In this document: positions 9,296-17,316 of the stretch, piece after piece
Position numbering within the stretch: position 1 is the first letter of the stretch
Layout: every line of letters starts with the position of its first letter
Source: Pseudomonas indica NBRC 103045
GTDB taxonomy: Bacteria > Pseudomonadota > Gammaproteobacteria > Pseudomonadales > Pseudomonadaceae
Assembly (NCBI RefSeq): GCF_002091635.1
Contig: NZ_BDAC01000029.1
Coordinates: 1 to 62,109, forward strand
Length of the DNA: 62,109 nt
Direction of reading: 5' to 3'
Position numbers and translations under genes: made by a program
The notes under the pieces: model-generated
What the model saw: only the letters and a program-made list of their open reading frames with translations
Databases searched by the model: none
Told to the model about the DNA's origin: nothing

Positions 9296-10267
9296 ATGCA
9301 CATAACGCTTCTATTGGCCGAATACAGTTCACAGGCCACTGCCGCGCTGGCACTCGAAGTATTGGATGCAGCAAACCGTTTCTCTGCACCCACCGCACCG
9401 CCTTTTAGTGTGAGCGTGGCGTCATTGGATGGGCAGCCGGTGGGCAATGCCTTGGGCCGCAGTATGGCCGTGGACGTAGCGCTCAATGCGCTGGAACGAA
9501 CCGATCTGGTACTGATTCCCGGCTTTCTATTCAGCTTGCGCGAGGCCCTGCCGACCTTTGAGCACTACTGTGCCTGGTTGCGCGGCCAGCATCAGCAGGG
9601 AGCGACCATCGCGTCGATGTGCACGGCTACCTTCATGCTCGCCGAAGCCGACTTGCTCGACGGTGTCGAGGCCACCACCCACTGGGCCTTTGCGGACCTT
9701 TTCCGCCGCCGCTACCCGACGGTCCGTCTGGATGAGCGACGCATTCTCTGTGAGGACGGACGCCTGATCAGCAGCGCCGGCGCAAGTGCGGCCATGGATC
9801 TGCTGTTGCACTTGATTCGCCGGTTCGCCTCACGTGAACTGGCGCAGCAATGTAGCCGGTACCTGCTGATCGACAGCGTGCGCAACGAACAGTCCGTCTA
9901 TATCAGCTGGTCGATGCCCCGTGGCCACAGCGACGAGGCGGTGTTACGCGTGCAAGACTGGATGGAAACAAACTTCGTCACCCCTTGCGGTATCGACGAG
10001 CTGGCTGCAGCCTTCGGTTTCGGTGTGCGCAATTTCAAGCGGCGCTTCAAGGATGCCACCGGTTACGCCCCACTGGCCTACCTTCAGGCGTTGCGCCTGG
10101 AAAAGGCCAAGCAATTGCTGGAAACCACGCGTTTGGGCTTCGATGAGATCACCAGCCGCGTGGGTTATGAGGACAGCAACTCGTTCCGGCGCCTGTTTCG
10201 CCAGCGTGTCGGCATTTCACCCGCTGCTTTTCGAAAGCGCTTTCTTCGGGCTCCCCCTAGCTACTGA
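9296..10267 (+). CDS. GlxA-family transcriptional regulator (DJ-1/PfpI domain plus AraC HTH)
   Basis: A 323-residue protein. Residues 1-175 form a DJ-1/PfpI-like amidotransferase fold (DLVLIPGF near residue 78; the nucleophile-elbow region reads ASMCTATFMLAEADLLDG with a Cys, as in GlxA regulators). Residues about 225-318 are an AraC-type double HTH (GIDELAAAFGFGVRNFKRRF; GYEDSNSFRRLFRQRVGISP). It should bind DNA as a regulator, with the N-terminal domain sensing a ligand; ligands for such proteins are often amine or amino-acid derived. It is transcribed away from the thioesterase gene, a plausible target. Confidence 0.88.
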   Translation: MHITLLLAEYSSQATAALALEVLDAANRFSAPTAPPFSVSVASLDGQPVGNALGRSMAVDVALNALERTDLVLIPGFLFSLREALPTFEHYCAWLRGQHQQGATIASMCTATFMLAEADLLDGVEATTHWAFADLFRRRYPTVRLDERRILCEDGRLISSAGASAAMDLLLHLIRRFASRELAQQCSRYLLIDSVRNEQSVYISWSMPRGHSDEAVLRVQDWMETNFVTPCGIDELAAAFGFGVRNFKRRFKDATGYAPLAYLQALRLEKAKQLLETTRLGFDEITSRVGYEDSNSFRRLFRQRVGISPAAFRKRFLRAPPSY

Positions 10268-10457
10268 CCGAAGATTGAATGCCACGAACGCTTGGAAGGT
10301 GAGTTCTGGAAGGGCAGCTTCGGCCAAGACCGACTTTTCTCCATTCGGCCGAACGCCCCCACTCCACAGCTCTCCCAGAGCTGCTACCCACAATCCCTAT
10401 GAACGCTCGCCCCCTCGCCCAAATCATCTGACCCAGCCTATCCAGCCCGTAAGTCCA

Positions 10458-11672
10458 TCACCTCCTGGAATCCGGCATCAGCCGCATAACCAGCGCGCCG
10501 AAGGACGCAACGATTGCCAGCACCACCACCCCGCTCCAGCCCCACTGAGCCAAAGCCGCGCTCCCTAGCCCGGCACCGGTTGCCATGCCAATGAATACGC
10601 CGGTGAACAGCACTGCATTCAAGCGACTGCGAGCGGGCGGGTCGATGCCGTATATGATGGTTTGGTGCGCGACCAGCGTCGCCTGGACGGCGAAGTCGAA
10701 GCCAATGGCGGCCACCACGATGAGGCCCAGCTGAGCCCCAAGGGGAACGGTGTCAGCCAGGCCCAGGACGGCGAACGAGGCCACAGCCAATGCCGCGCCG
10801 AGGCGGGTCACACGCTCGGGTCCGCTACGATCGGCGAGTCTGCCCGCTAACGGAGCCGCCAGGGCACCCGCGGCGCCGGCCAGCCCGAACGCGCCAGCCG
10901 CAGCGCTACCCAAGCCGAAATGGGCATGGAGCATCACCGCAAGCGTCGACCAGAACGCACTGAATGCCACGGACAACAAGCCCTGGGATACCGCTGCGCG
11001 GCGCAGGGCCGGATGCCGTGACCAGAGTTTCAGCATCGACCCGAGCAGCGCGCCATAGCCCAGCGACGTGGTGGGCGCGAAACGCGGCAACCCGCGCCAG
11101 GCACCGATGCCGAACAGCGCAATGGAGACAGCCGCCACCCCGTATACCGCACGCCAGCCAAATTGATCGGCAATCAAACCGCTCATGACCCGCGACAGCA
11201 GAATGCCGAGCAGCAAGCCCGTCATCACCGTTCCAACGACGGTCCCGCGTTGCGTCTCCGCCGCCATGGTCGCGGCAGCCGGAACGATGTCCTGGGCCAT
11301 CGTGGCGGCGAGGCCGATCATGAGACTGGCGACGAGCAAGGCGCCTACGCCCGGGGCGATGCTGCTAAACAGCAAGGCCAGCATGAGCATGCAAGCCTTC
11401 GCCAGAATGATCCGACGCCGGTCGTAGCGATCCCCCAGCGGAGCCAGCAGCAGGATACCCAGGGCATAGCCAAGCTGCGTCAGCATCGGAACCATCCCTA
11501 CCGCACGCTCGCCCGCCTGGATATCGGCGCCAAGCACACCCAGCATCGGCTGGCTGTAGTAGAGCGTCGCAACGCTGAGGCCAGTGCCCGTAGCCAAAAG
11601 AAGAATGAGCCCTCGCGAGAGTGCGGATGCGCTCCGTTCAAGCGCGGGGGACACATGTGCTGAGGTGGTCAT
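10458..11672 (-). CDS. MFS transporter, drug/metabolite exporter type
   Basis: A 404-residue protein with 12 predicted membrane helices and the MFS motif A variant PLGDRYDRRR after helix 2, plus a second copy (AGRLADRSGPERV) in the C-terminal half. It matches inner-membrane proton-driven exporters of the YdhP/Bcr type; the substrate cannot be read from sequence. The start MTTSAHV at 11672 was preferred to an upstream in-frame Met since the leader would otherwise overlap the divergent promoter. The gene is divergent from a LysR regulator starting at 11772, the usual arrangement for a regulated exporter. Confidence 0.85.
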   Translation of the reverse strand: MTTSAHVSPALERSASALSRGLILLLATGTGLSVATLYYSQPMLGVLGADIQAGERAVGMVPMLTQLGYALGILLLAPLGDRYDRRRIILAKACMLMLALLFSSIAPGVGALLVASLMIGLAATMAQDIVPAAATMAAETQRGTVVGTVMTGLLLGILLSRVMSGLIADQFGWRAVYGVAAVSIALFGIGAWRGLPRFAPTTSLGYGALLGSMLKLWSRHPALRRAAVSQGLLSVAFSAFWSTLAVMLHAHFGLGSAAAGAFGLAGAAGALAAPLAGRLADRSGPERVTRLGAALAVASFAVLGLADTVPLGAQLGLIVVAAIGFDFAVQATLVAHQTIIYGIDPPARSRLNAVLFTGVFIGMATGAGLGSAALAQWGWSGVVVLAIVASFGALVMRLMPDSRR

Positions 11673-11751
11673 AGCGGGATTCCATCTTGATCTGAACGAG
11701 GCTGCCATTCTCATCGCGTATTGAAAGGCGCTGTAGTAGCCTCGCAGGCAA

Positions 11752-11766
11752 ATCTGTTATGCAGAT
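11752..11766. promoter_or_regulatory. LysR-type operator (T-N11-A palindrome) between exporter and regulator
   Basis: ATCTG-TTATG-CAGAT is a perfect interrupted palindrome containing the T-N11-A core of LysR-type binding sites. It ends 6 bp before the regulator start and about 80 bp upstream of the MFS start, a position suited to autorepression plus control of the exporter. Assignment by motif and position only. Confidence 0.6.
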
Positions 11767-11771
11767 GGCGT

Positions 11772-12722
11772 ATGAACGAACCCACCCTTTCCGGCCTCGA
11801 TCGCATTGAACTGCTGCGCACCTTCGTCCGCATCGTCGATGCCGGCAGCCTTTCGGCTGCGGCCGCGCAACTGAACACCACACAACCCACCGTCAGCCGC
11901 CGCCTGCAAGCGCTGGAGCGGTCGCTTGGCCTGCAACTGCTCAACCGAACGACCCACGGCATGCAGCTAACCGGCGATGGCGAGCGCTGCTACTCCTATG
12001 CCAGACAGGTGCTGGAAAGCTGGATGGAGATGGAGGATGAGCTGATCGGCGCTCGCGAAGACCCTCGCGGCACGCTCCGCGTTCAGGTACCGCATGCCTT
12101 CGGGCAGGACCAGTTGATCGCCCCGTTGGGGGAGTATCTGCGCCGGTATCCAAACGTGAGCGTGGAATGGACGCTGCATGATCGCCGGCCCGATTTCACC
12201 GCCGAGGGGATCGATTGCGCGATCCAGGTCGGGGTCATCGAAGACCCTTCGGTGGTTGCCATCCGCCTCGGCGAGGTGCCCCGGATCGTGGTTGCGGCGC
12301 CGGAGCTACTGGGCAGCACGCCGCTGCCCGCTTCGACCGAACAGCTCCAGCGCTTGCCCTGGCTGGCGCTACGCACCTACTACACCGACGAGGTCGTGCT
12401 GACCTGCCTGAGGGATGATCGCTCCCATCGCTTTGCAATCCAGCCCCGGATGAGCACCGACAGCCTCTACGCCCTGCGCAGCGCCGCGCTCGCAGGGCTC
12501 GGCGCGTGCGTCAGCTCGGCCTGGATAGTCGCTCGCGATATCGAGGAGGGCCGCTTGATCCAGCTGATACCGCAATGGCAGGCAGCGCCCCTGCCGGTCT
12601 ACCTGATCTACCCTCACGCGCGCAGCTACCCCGCCAAGCTGCGCCTGTTCGCCGAGCTGATCCGCAACCGCATGCCGAATCTCGTTGGGCTGCGGGCAGC
12701 GAGCGCGGGTGCCTCGGAGTGA
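11772..12722 (+). CDS. LysR-family transcriptional regulator
   Basis: A 316-residue protein. The N-terminal winged HTH spans residues about 9-68 (FVRIVDAGSLSAAAAQLNTTQPTVSRRLQALE), followed by a linker helix and a LysR substrate-binding fold to about residue 300. The effector-domain style (VEWTLHDRRPDFTAEGIDCAIQVG) is that of the CrgA/DhcR-like branch. ATG at 11772 gives the usual family length and leaves the T-N11-A operator upstream. It is divergent from the MFS exporter and probably its regulator. Confidence 0.88.
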   Translation: MNEPTLSGLDRIELLRTFVRIVDAGSLSAAAAQLNTTQPTVSRRLQALERSLGLQLLNRTTHGMQLTGDGERCYSYARQVLESWMEMEDELIGAREDPRGTLRVQVPHAFGQDQLIAPLGEYLRRYPNVSVEWTLHDRRPDFTAEGIDCAIQVGVIEDPSVVAIRLGEVPRIVVAAPELLGSTPLPASTEQLQRLPWLALRTYYTDEVVLTCLRDDRSHRFAIQPRMSTDSLYALRSAALAGLGACVSSAWIVARDIEEGRLIQLIPQWQAAPLPVYLIYPHARSYPAKLRLFAELIRNRMPNLVGLRAASAGASE

Positions 12723-12728
12723 ACAGTC

Positions 12729-12751
12729 GCCACTAAGGTAGTGCGGGTTTT
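12729..12751 (+). terminator. Weak intrinsic terminator after the LysR gene
   Basis: CACTA-AGG-TAGTG (12731-12743) is a short hairpin followed by CGGGTTTT, starting 9 bp after the regulator stop. The stem is only 5 bp with a G/C-rich closing segment, so efficiency is doubtful. Confidence 0.35.
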
Positions 12752-12956
12752 GTGCGTTATGCGTATGGCCTGATTCTGGCCAGATAGCGTCTGATTCAAC
12801 TGCCGTTATCCAGCAGAGTCGGGCCTCGCCCCTTCTCTTCGAGCCGCAACGTACAGCGCCCTAACGCAGCGCTGTATGGCGCATTTCCCTTCGATCTGCA
12901 CCTATCAGCCACCCCGCCCCGGTTCTAGCATCGACCACTCCGAGCAGGTGCAGGCG

Positions 12957-13448
12957 ATGAATGAGATTCCCGGTGAAATCGACTTTTCAGGTTTGACGGC
13001 ACGCCGGCTGGGGCCGGATGACCTCCAGATGATCTGTGTGCATCGCGAGGCGATGTTTCTCGAAGCGGGGGGCGATCCAGCGGCGTTGCGGGTGATGACC
13101 GAGCACTTCCGCCCCTGGTTGCGGCCGCGTCTGGACGACGGGCGTTATTACGGATTTGCCCTGATGGACGAGGCACAGCCCGTCGCGGCGATAGGGCTCA
13201 TGAGTATCGACTGGCCTCCGCACCCCGCCCATCCGAACCTGGACCAGCGCGGCTATGTGCTGAATGTTTTCGTCGAACCCGCCTACCGGCGTCGGGGCCT
13301 GGCTTCGGCATTGATGAAACTGGCGGAAGCCGAGTTCGCGCAGCGCGGCGTCAGCTTCGCCGTGCTCCACGCCACCGAGGCCGGCAAGCCGGTGTATGCG
13401 GCGTTGGGTTGGACCGCCACCGCGGAAATGGCCAAGACGATCGGCTGA
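12957..13448 (+). CDS. GNAT-family N-acetyltransferase
   Basis: A 163-residue protein with the GNAT core: strand 4 and the acetyl-CoA P-loop at residues about 95-115 (YVLNVFVEPAYRRRGLASALM, where RRRGLA is the Q/RxxGxG/A motif), and the C-terminal AVLHATEAGKPVYAALGW strand-helix typical of the fold. ATG at 12957 begins the conserved domain; the longer in-frame extension upstream lacks coding character. The acceptor is unknown. It sits at the left border of the accessory island. Confidence 0.85.
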   Translation: MNEIPGEIDFSGLTARRLGPDDLQMICVHREAMFLEAGGDPAALRVMTEHFRPWLRPRLDDGRYYGFALMDEAQPVAAIGLMSIDWPPHPAHPNLDQRGYVLNVFVEPAYRRRGLASALMKLAEAEFAQRGVSFAVLHATEAGKPVYAALGWTATAEMAKTIG

Positions 13449-13492
13449 CGTGAGGGCCGCCCTGCCCGCGTCTCCGGTTCTTGAACCGGCCC

Positions 13493-13523
13493 CGGTGAGG
13501 CGGAGCGCATGAGCGTGCTAACC
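13493..13523 (+). repeat. 31-bp direct repeat, left copy (flanks NYN gene)
   Basis: The 31-bp stretch starting CGGTGAGGCGGAGCGCATGA matches 14565-14595 with a single C/T difference, in the same orientation, 1,072 bp apart. It resembles a ribosome-binding site plus ATG of a short frame (MSVLTLR), so the repeat could be a shared gene start or an attachment-like scar around the NYN gene. 13449-13717 otherwise holds nothing I can support. Confidence 0.7.
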
Positions 13524-13717
13524 CTGCGCAGCCCGGTGCAGATGAGCCCAAGGCAGTACCAGAAATAGCTCCCAGAATAGTAATTGTCCTTATGCCGCCA
13601 CTTGACCGTAGCAACTACCCACACTAACCTTCGCCGCATCCCGCCCAAGGCAGTAAGCCGTCCACCCTATCCAGGACGCGCCGACCCCTTGGGCGTTATG
13701 CTTTCTGGAGCGGTGAA

Positions 13718-14443
13718 ATGCCAACGGCGATCCTGGTGGATGGTGCTTTTTTCATCAAGCGGTTCCGAAAGATTGAGCCGGCCAATGCCTATAACGCTGA
13801 GCGGGCAGCTGATCTCGTTCATCGCTGGGCCACCGCGCATTTGTTTCCAATCGGCCGGCCAGGAGGAAATGGCCAGGGCACTGGGAAACGGCGAGAACTC
13901 TATCGAATCTTCTTTTACGATTGCCCGCCACTACTCAAGAAGTACCACAACCCAGTTTCCGGGAAAGCGGTAGATTTCTCTAAGTCTGACGAGGCCGTTT
14001 TCAGGGAAGAACTGCACCGCAGACTCAGGGCAAAAAGGAAGCTGGCGCTTCGCCTAGGTCATCTGTCCGGCGATGTGTCTTGGACAATCAAGCCTGAAAA
14101 GATCAAGCAGTTGCTCAAAGGCGAGATACAAATTGCAGACCTCACGGAAACCGATGTAAAGATCGACACCAAGCAGAAAGGTGTCGATATGCGCATTGGT
14201 GTGGATGTAGCCTCTCTTTCCTTCAAGAAGCAGGTAGATCAGATCGTTCTGATTGCCGGTGACGCGGACTTTGTTCCGGCGGCGAAAATGGCACGTCGGG
14301 AGGGGATTGACTTCATCCTTGACCCCATGTGGCAAAACATCCCTGATGGCCTGATGGAACATATCGACGGACTTCGCTCCACATGCCCGAAGCCGCCGGC
14401 TCGCACAACGGCAACAATGCCGGCTGAGGCTGCAGCGGGTTAA
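13718..14443 (+). CDS. NYN-domain (LabA/DUF88-like) putative ribonuclease
   Basis: A 241-residue protein with the PIN-like NYN fold: ILVDGAFF at residues 5-12 (first catalytic Asp), KGVDMRIGVDVASL at about 152-165 (second acidic pair), and LIAGDADFVPAAK at about 176-188 (third Asp cluster, DADFxPA signature). NYN proteins are metal-dependent RNases or RNA-binding factors and are often found in mobile or defence-linked loci. A GGAG lies 7-10 nt before the ATG. Base composition is lower in GC than the flanking genes, and 31-bp direct repeats bracket the gene, suggesting acquisition as a unit. The biological target is unknown. Confidence 0.82.
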   Translation: MPTAILVDGAFFIKRFRKIEPANAYNAERAADLVHRWATAHLFPIGRPGGNGQGTGKRRELYRIFFYDCPPLLKKYHNPVSGKAVDFSKSDEAVFREELHRRLRAKRKLALRLGHLSGDVSWTIKPEKIKQLLKGEIQIADLTETDVKIDTKQKGVDMRIGVDVASLSFKKQVDQIVLIAGDADFVPAAKMARREGIDFILDPMWQNIPDGLMEHIDGLRSTCPKPPARTTATMPAEAAAG

Positions 14444-14564
14444 TTTTCTACCGGACTGCACCGGAATATTGAGCCACATAGGGCGAGTATTCCCCGCTCC
14501 GCTGCTTGCAGTTGTCGGCCCGGCCAGTTAAGCCGCTCCCCTCCTCTTCTCCCGGCACCGACCT

Positions 14565-14595
14565 CGGTGAGGCGGAGCGCATGAGTGTGCTAACC
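14565..14595 (+). repeat. 31-bp direct repeat, right copy
   Basis: This is the partner of the copy at 13493-13523 with one mismatch. The copy overlaps the 3' end of the minus-strand gene 14590-14964, whose stop codon lies inside it, and includes an RBS-like GAGGCGGAG before an ATG on the plus strand. Confidence 0.7.
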
Positions 14596-14964
14596 GTCCG
14601 ACAGCTCTTCGCTGGCACACACCGAAGCCGTTCGCCCCAGGAAGCCCCAGCGAGCCGCGACGAGCAGGGGTTTCCACAGGAAGTTCCGCCCCTGCCGGCC
14701 TCGCATCTCAACCAAGTGCTGGCGCCGGCAGCGCGCCAAGGCCGCTGGGCTCGGTGCGGTGGCGCGGGCGTCGCGCAGGATGAAGCCAGCGGGCAGCGTC
14801 CGCGACCATTTGCGTGGCACCGCCGCCCAAGGGATGTCCGGGAGAAAGCAGGTATGGATGGGCAAGCAACGAATACCCCCTTCCGGCGCCTGCTCCACCA
14901 GGCAGAGCAGCTTCAATTCGCGGCGAGCAGAGCGCGGGAACGGCGATAGGCTTTCAGCGTTCAT
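14590..14964 (-). CDS. Hypothetical protein, probable phage early gene
   Basis: A 124-residue frame whose ATG lies inside the last codons of the upstream HTH gene (11-bp overlap ATGAACGCTGA), typical of coupled phage early genes. It is rich in Arg, Cys and Pro (LKLLCLVEQAPEGGIRCLPIHTCF) with no domain I recognise. Codon use looks genuine, but the gene ends exactly within the 31-bp direct repeat, so the C-terminus may have been altered by recombination. An opposing plus-strand frame covers the same bases; the coupling to the HTH gene favours this strand. Confidence 0.5.
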   Translation of the reverse strand: MNAESLSPFPRSARRELKLLCLVEQAPEGGIRCLPIHTCFLPDIPWAAVPRKWSRTLPAGFILRDARATAPSPAALARCRRQHLVEMRGRQGRNFLWKPLLVAARWGFLGRTASVCASEELSDG

Positions 14965-15175
14965 CCGTCCACCCCTGCTCCAGCAGCCAGCGACGCAGCA
15001 AGGCCGTATTCACCATGCGCAGCTTGCCGAGCTTCACCGAAGGCAGCACGCCCCGGTACACCCACCCCCGCGCCGTATCGAAAGACACCCCATTGCGCTG
15101 CGCCCACTGCGCAATGGTTTCCACATCCTGATGCGAACCCGCCAGCTTAGAAGGTTCCAGCTCTTCCAGTTCCAT
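14954..15175 (-). CDS. Small HTH DNA-binding protein, phage Cox/excisionase-like
   Basis: A 73-residue protein: VETIAQWAQRNGVSFDTARGWVYRGVLPSVKLGKLRMVNTALLRRWLLEQGW is a MerR/excisionase-like winged HTH, with the Trp-Val-Tyr-Arg-Gly recognition helix followed by a basic wing. Such proteins act as Cox/Xis or early regulators in temperate and filamentous phages. MELEELEP at 15175 was chosen as start because the longer frame would run through the operator palindromes. It is divergent from the repressor-like gene at 15306. Confidence 0.72.
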   Translation of the reverse strand: MELEELEPSKLAGSHQDVETIAQWAQRNGVSFDTARGWVYRGVLPSVKLGKLRMVNTALLRRWLLEQGWTDER

Positions 15176-15220
15176 GCTCGTTCCGTCACTATTCGTGGCA
15201 ATGCATACCAATGGCGTAAA

Positions 15221-15282
15221 GACAAATAATTTGTCTGCGCTCGATGCTAATGACAAATATTTTGTCAGGCAAATAATTTGTC
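15221..15282. promoter_or_regulatory. Three palindromic operators in a divergent phage-type switch
   Basis: GACAAATAATTTGTC (15221-15235), GACAAATATTTTGTC (15252-15266) and GGCAAATAATTTGTC (15268-15282) are near-identical 15-bp palindromes with centres 31 and 16 bp apart. They fill the AT-rich gap between the Cox-like gene (start 15175) and the repressor-like gene (start 15306), as in a three-operator lysogeny switch. The likely binder is the 81-residue protein encoded at 15306. Confidence 0.8.
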
Positions 15283-15305
15283 TGCCTCGATTAGAGCTTT
15301 TTGGA

Positions 15306-15551
15306 ATGATTGAAGAGCGTCTTAGATCGCTGGTTCGCTACATAGGCGCTACAAAGTTGGCCAGTGTGACAACTATAGAGCGCCGCCGCTGGCAGACCGT
15401 AGCGACCAACAAGGAAGTGAAGGCCCGCGTCGAGGATATGGAAGCGCTTTTGAAGGCCTTCCCACAGTACGAATTGTGGCTATGGAAAGGCGAAGTCGAT
15501 CCCGACAACGGCCAAGTGGCCCCTAGCCACGAAGCCTCCCAAGCCAACTAG
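15306..15551 (+). CDS. Small phage-type repressor-like DNA-binding protein
   Basis: An 81-residue protein (MIEERLRSLVRYIGATKLASVTTIERRRWQTVATNKEVKARVEDMEALLKAFPQYELWLWKGE when read in parts) with the pattern of short phage HTH proteins: a helix pair around IGATKLASVTTIERRRWQ and a C-terminal segment FPQYxLWL…G seen in many pseudomonad prophage regulators that I recall. ATG at 15306 was preferred to a start at 15174, which would translate the operators. It is divergent from the Cox-like gene with three palindromes between them, so autoregulation is likely. No structural phage genes accompany it. Confidence 0.72.
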   Translation: MIEERLRSLVRYIGATKLASVTTIERRRWQTVATNKEVKARVEDMEALLKAFPQYELWLWKGEVDPDNGQVAPSHEASQAN

Positions 15552-15662
15552 CCATCCGGAAATTCGCAATGAATCGGCACGCCTGAAGGGAACGTGCCCC
15601 AGGAATCGTCAGGCATGGAAAAGCACGAAATCGACGACCGCAATAAACGCCTCGGCCCAACC

Positions 15663-15694
15663 GGAACCGGGGAGCGTATCTCCCGGTTCCGTTT
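15663..15694 (+). terminator. Hairpin terminator between repressor and effector genes
   Basis: GGAACCGG (15663-15670) pairs with CCGGTTCC (15683-15690), extended by GAG/CTC, and is followed by GTTT. It lies between the plus-strand repressor gene and the minus-strand effector gene, whose 3' ends face each other, so it may serve both. The remaining bases of 15552-15720 hold only a 27-codon frame I do not support. Confidence 0.5.
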
Positions 15695-15720
15695 ATAGGC
15701 GCCTGGCAAATCCCCTCAGA

Positions 15721-17226
15721 TCAGCTCATATGTTTGCCGCCGTAGAATTCCTCCGCAGCGTTTTTACATACCTGTTTATAGAACTCGTCGCCGTCTTCAA
15801 TGGTAAAACCAGCACCGACAAAGCAGCCTCGTGCGATTTCTCGGAGGGTATGCCGGATTCCGCTTGCATTGTCATATACGGCATTCAGGCTTCCAATGAG
15901 CACCGCCACGTCATCCTTGGACAGGGGCTTTTCACCGCTCATGATGCGTGCGTGATTGACGCAGGAAGTGGCGTTGAGAGCCGTAAACGAGTCGCCTAGA
16001 CCCGAGCAGTCCTCAAAGCCCGTGCCGTTTTCGTTGACCTTGACATGGGATATCGGCAGGTTTTGCAAATCCGCCATCGCTTTGTGCTTGAGGTCCGCTA
16101 TCGTTTCAGGATCTCGCTTGAAAACTTTCTCCTGCATGTAGATATAAGCACTATTCAATAGCGGTCCGGCGACGCTGGTATTTCTCTTGAATATGCCCTT
16201 GTCCAAATCATCCTTGAAGAATGGTCGACTGAATTCGATTCTATCGGTCTCCGCTTGAGTCACCCTGCCTCGCGCAAAGTGGTCCGCCAGTACCACACCT
16301 TCCGCATCCCCCCAACTGTCGGGGCCGGCATAAACCTGTCTGAAAATCAAAAGAGCCTGACCCGCGGCGAACTGGGCTTCGGCGTTGAACTTTCCGTCTT
16401 TGCGAAGCAAGTCTTCAAGGGACTCCATGCATTGCCTGGGTGTCAGCGCCCTTTCGCTTTGGGTGGCTTCGAGGAAATGCTTCAAGCCTTTTTCTACAAA
16501 TGGCGTTGTGACCGATCGTGAAGTGTATCCAGTAGAGCCTGTTTCATCGTTCGGAACGCCGGTCAGCGAATACTTGTTCTTCTTTTCATATGCCGCCGTC
16601 TTCGTCAGATCAAAATCCAAAGGAACCTTTTCTGGCTTGAGCTTCTCCACAACCTCCTTATTGGCCAGCTCTCCTTTCAGACACTTGATATTCGTATGCA
16701 TCGACTCATGCGCCTCCTTGGTATCAAGGAGATTAGCAAGATGCACATTGGTCGCCGCACGATAGTCAACCATGGATGCGAACCGGTTATCCCCACAGAA
16801 CCGAAGCGAATCCAAGAGCCGGCCAGTTGATTTCTGCCCATCCTGGTTACCGCCATGGTAGCGCTGGTAATACCCTTGGGCTTCTTTCTTGGCTTTGTTC
16901 AGCCTTTCATCGCTGGTGAACCCGCCTTTCCCATCATGCAGGGATGTTGTAGACAGGAAGAACTTATTGGCCGCTTTGTCATAAACATAGGCTAGTCCCG
17001 CCAGGTATGCCGCATACTTCATCCCGCGAAAACCGGGACTTTGGCCATTACCGGACTGACCTTTCGAAGACTCTGCAGTGGAAGCCGCTATTTCATGTCC
17101 TGCCTGGGAAGCGGTGGATGTGGCCGTTTTGTGAAGTGTCGCAGCCGCTTTCTGCGACTGTTTTTGTGCCGTGGTATTTTCCACAAAACTTGCGATTGCG
17201 TCGAAATGACTACTCCTGATTCTCAT
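15721..17226 (-). CDS. hopG1: Type III secreted effector, HopG1/XopAG-like
   Basis: A 501-residue protein with no signal peptide or membrane helix. The N-terminus fits a type III signal: Ile at position 3, 7 Ser in the first 50 residues, and Thr/Ala/Gln-rich disorder to about residue 65. The body matches, from memory, the HopG1 (P. syringae, about 490 residues)/XopAG (AvrGf) family, with blocks such as TSLHDGKGGFTS, DYRAAT, KYSLTGV, TGSTGYTSRS and LNATSCVNHARIMSGE. It also has GPLL at about residue 356, the cyclophilin-binding motif reported for AvrGf2. HopG1 acts inside plant cells and has been linked to mitochondria; XopAG to chloroplasts. GAGGG lies 6 nt before the ATG, and an Hrp box is 63 bp upstream. 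Base composition is clearly AT-richer than the flanking genes, indicating transfer. No chaperone gene adjoins it. Family assignment is from recall, not alignment. Confidence 0.72.
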   Translation of the reverse strand: MRIRSSHFDAIASFVENTTAQKQSQKAAATLHKTATSTASQAGHEIAASTAESSKGQSGNGQSPGFRGMKYAAYLAGLAYVYDKAANKFFLSTTSLHDGKGGFTSDERLNKAKKEAQGYYQRYHGGNQDGQKSTGRLLDSLRFCGDNRFASMVDYRAATNVHLANLLDTKEAHESMHTNIKCLKGELANKEVVEKLKPEKVPLDFDLTKTAAYEKKNKYSLTGVPNDETGSTGYTSRSVTTPFVEKGLKHFLEATQSERALTPRQCMESLEDLLRKDGKFNAEAQFAAGQALLIFRQVYAGPDSWGDAEGVVLADHFARGRVTQAETDRIEFSRPFFKDDLDKGIFKRNTSVAGPLLNSAYIYMQEKVFKRDPETIADLKHKAMADLQNLPISHVKVNENGTGFEDCSGLGDSFTALNATSCVNHARIMSGEKPLSKDDVAVLIGSLNAVYDNASGIRHTLREIARGCFVGAGFTIEDGDEFYKQVCKNAAEEFYGGKHMS

Positions 17227-17288
17227 AATTCCCTCACGTCAAATAATATTAAAGAGCCATCAAAACAACAAAATTTGACAGTGAGAGG

Positions 17289-17316
17289 TATGTGGAAATT
17301 ACGTCAACGCAGTTCC
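17289..17316 (-). promoter_or_regulatory. Hrp box (HrpL sigma factor promoter) of the effector gene
   Basis: On the minus strand GGAACT (17316-17311), 15 bp, then CCACATA (17295-17289) fit the HrpL consensus GGAACC/T-N15-16-CCACNNA. The element ends 63 bp before the effector start, the usual spacing. It uses the same GGAACT and N15 form as the box at 51288-51315. Confidence 0.82.

Noticed and set aside
14506-14949. 147-codon plus-strand frame starting by the right 31-bp repeat
   Set aside because: It overlaps the minus-strand gene coupled to the HTH protein; composition is weak, though an MSVLTVR start in both repeats is noted.
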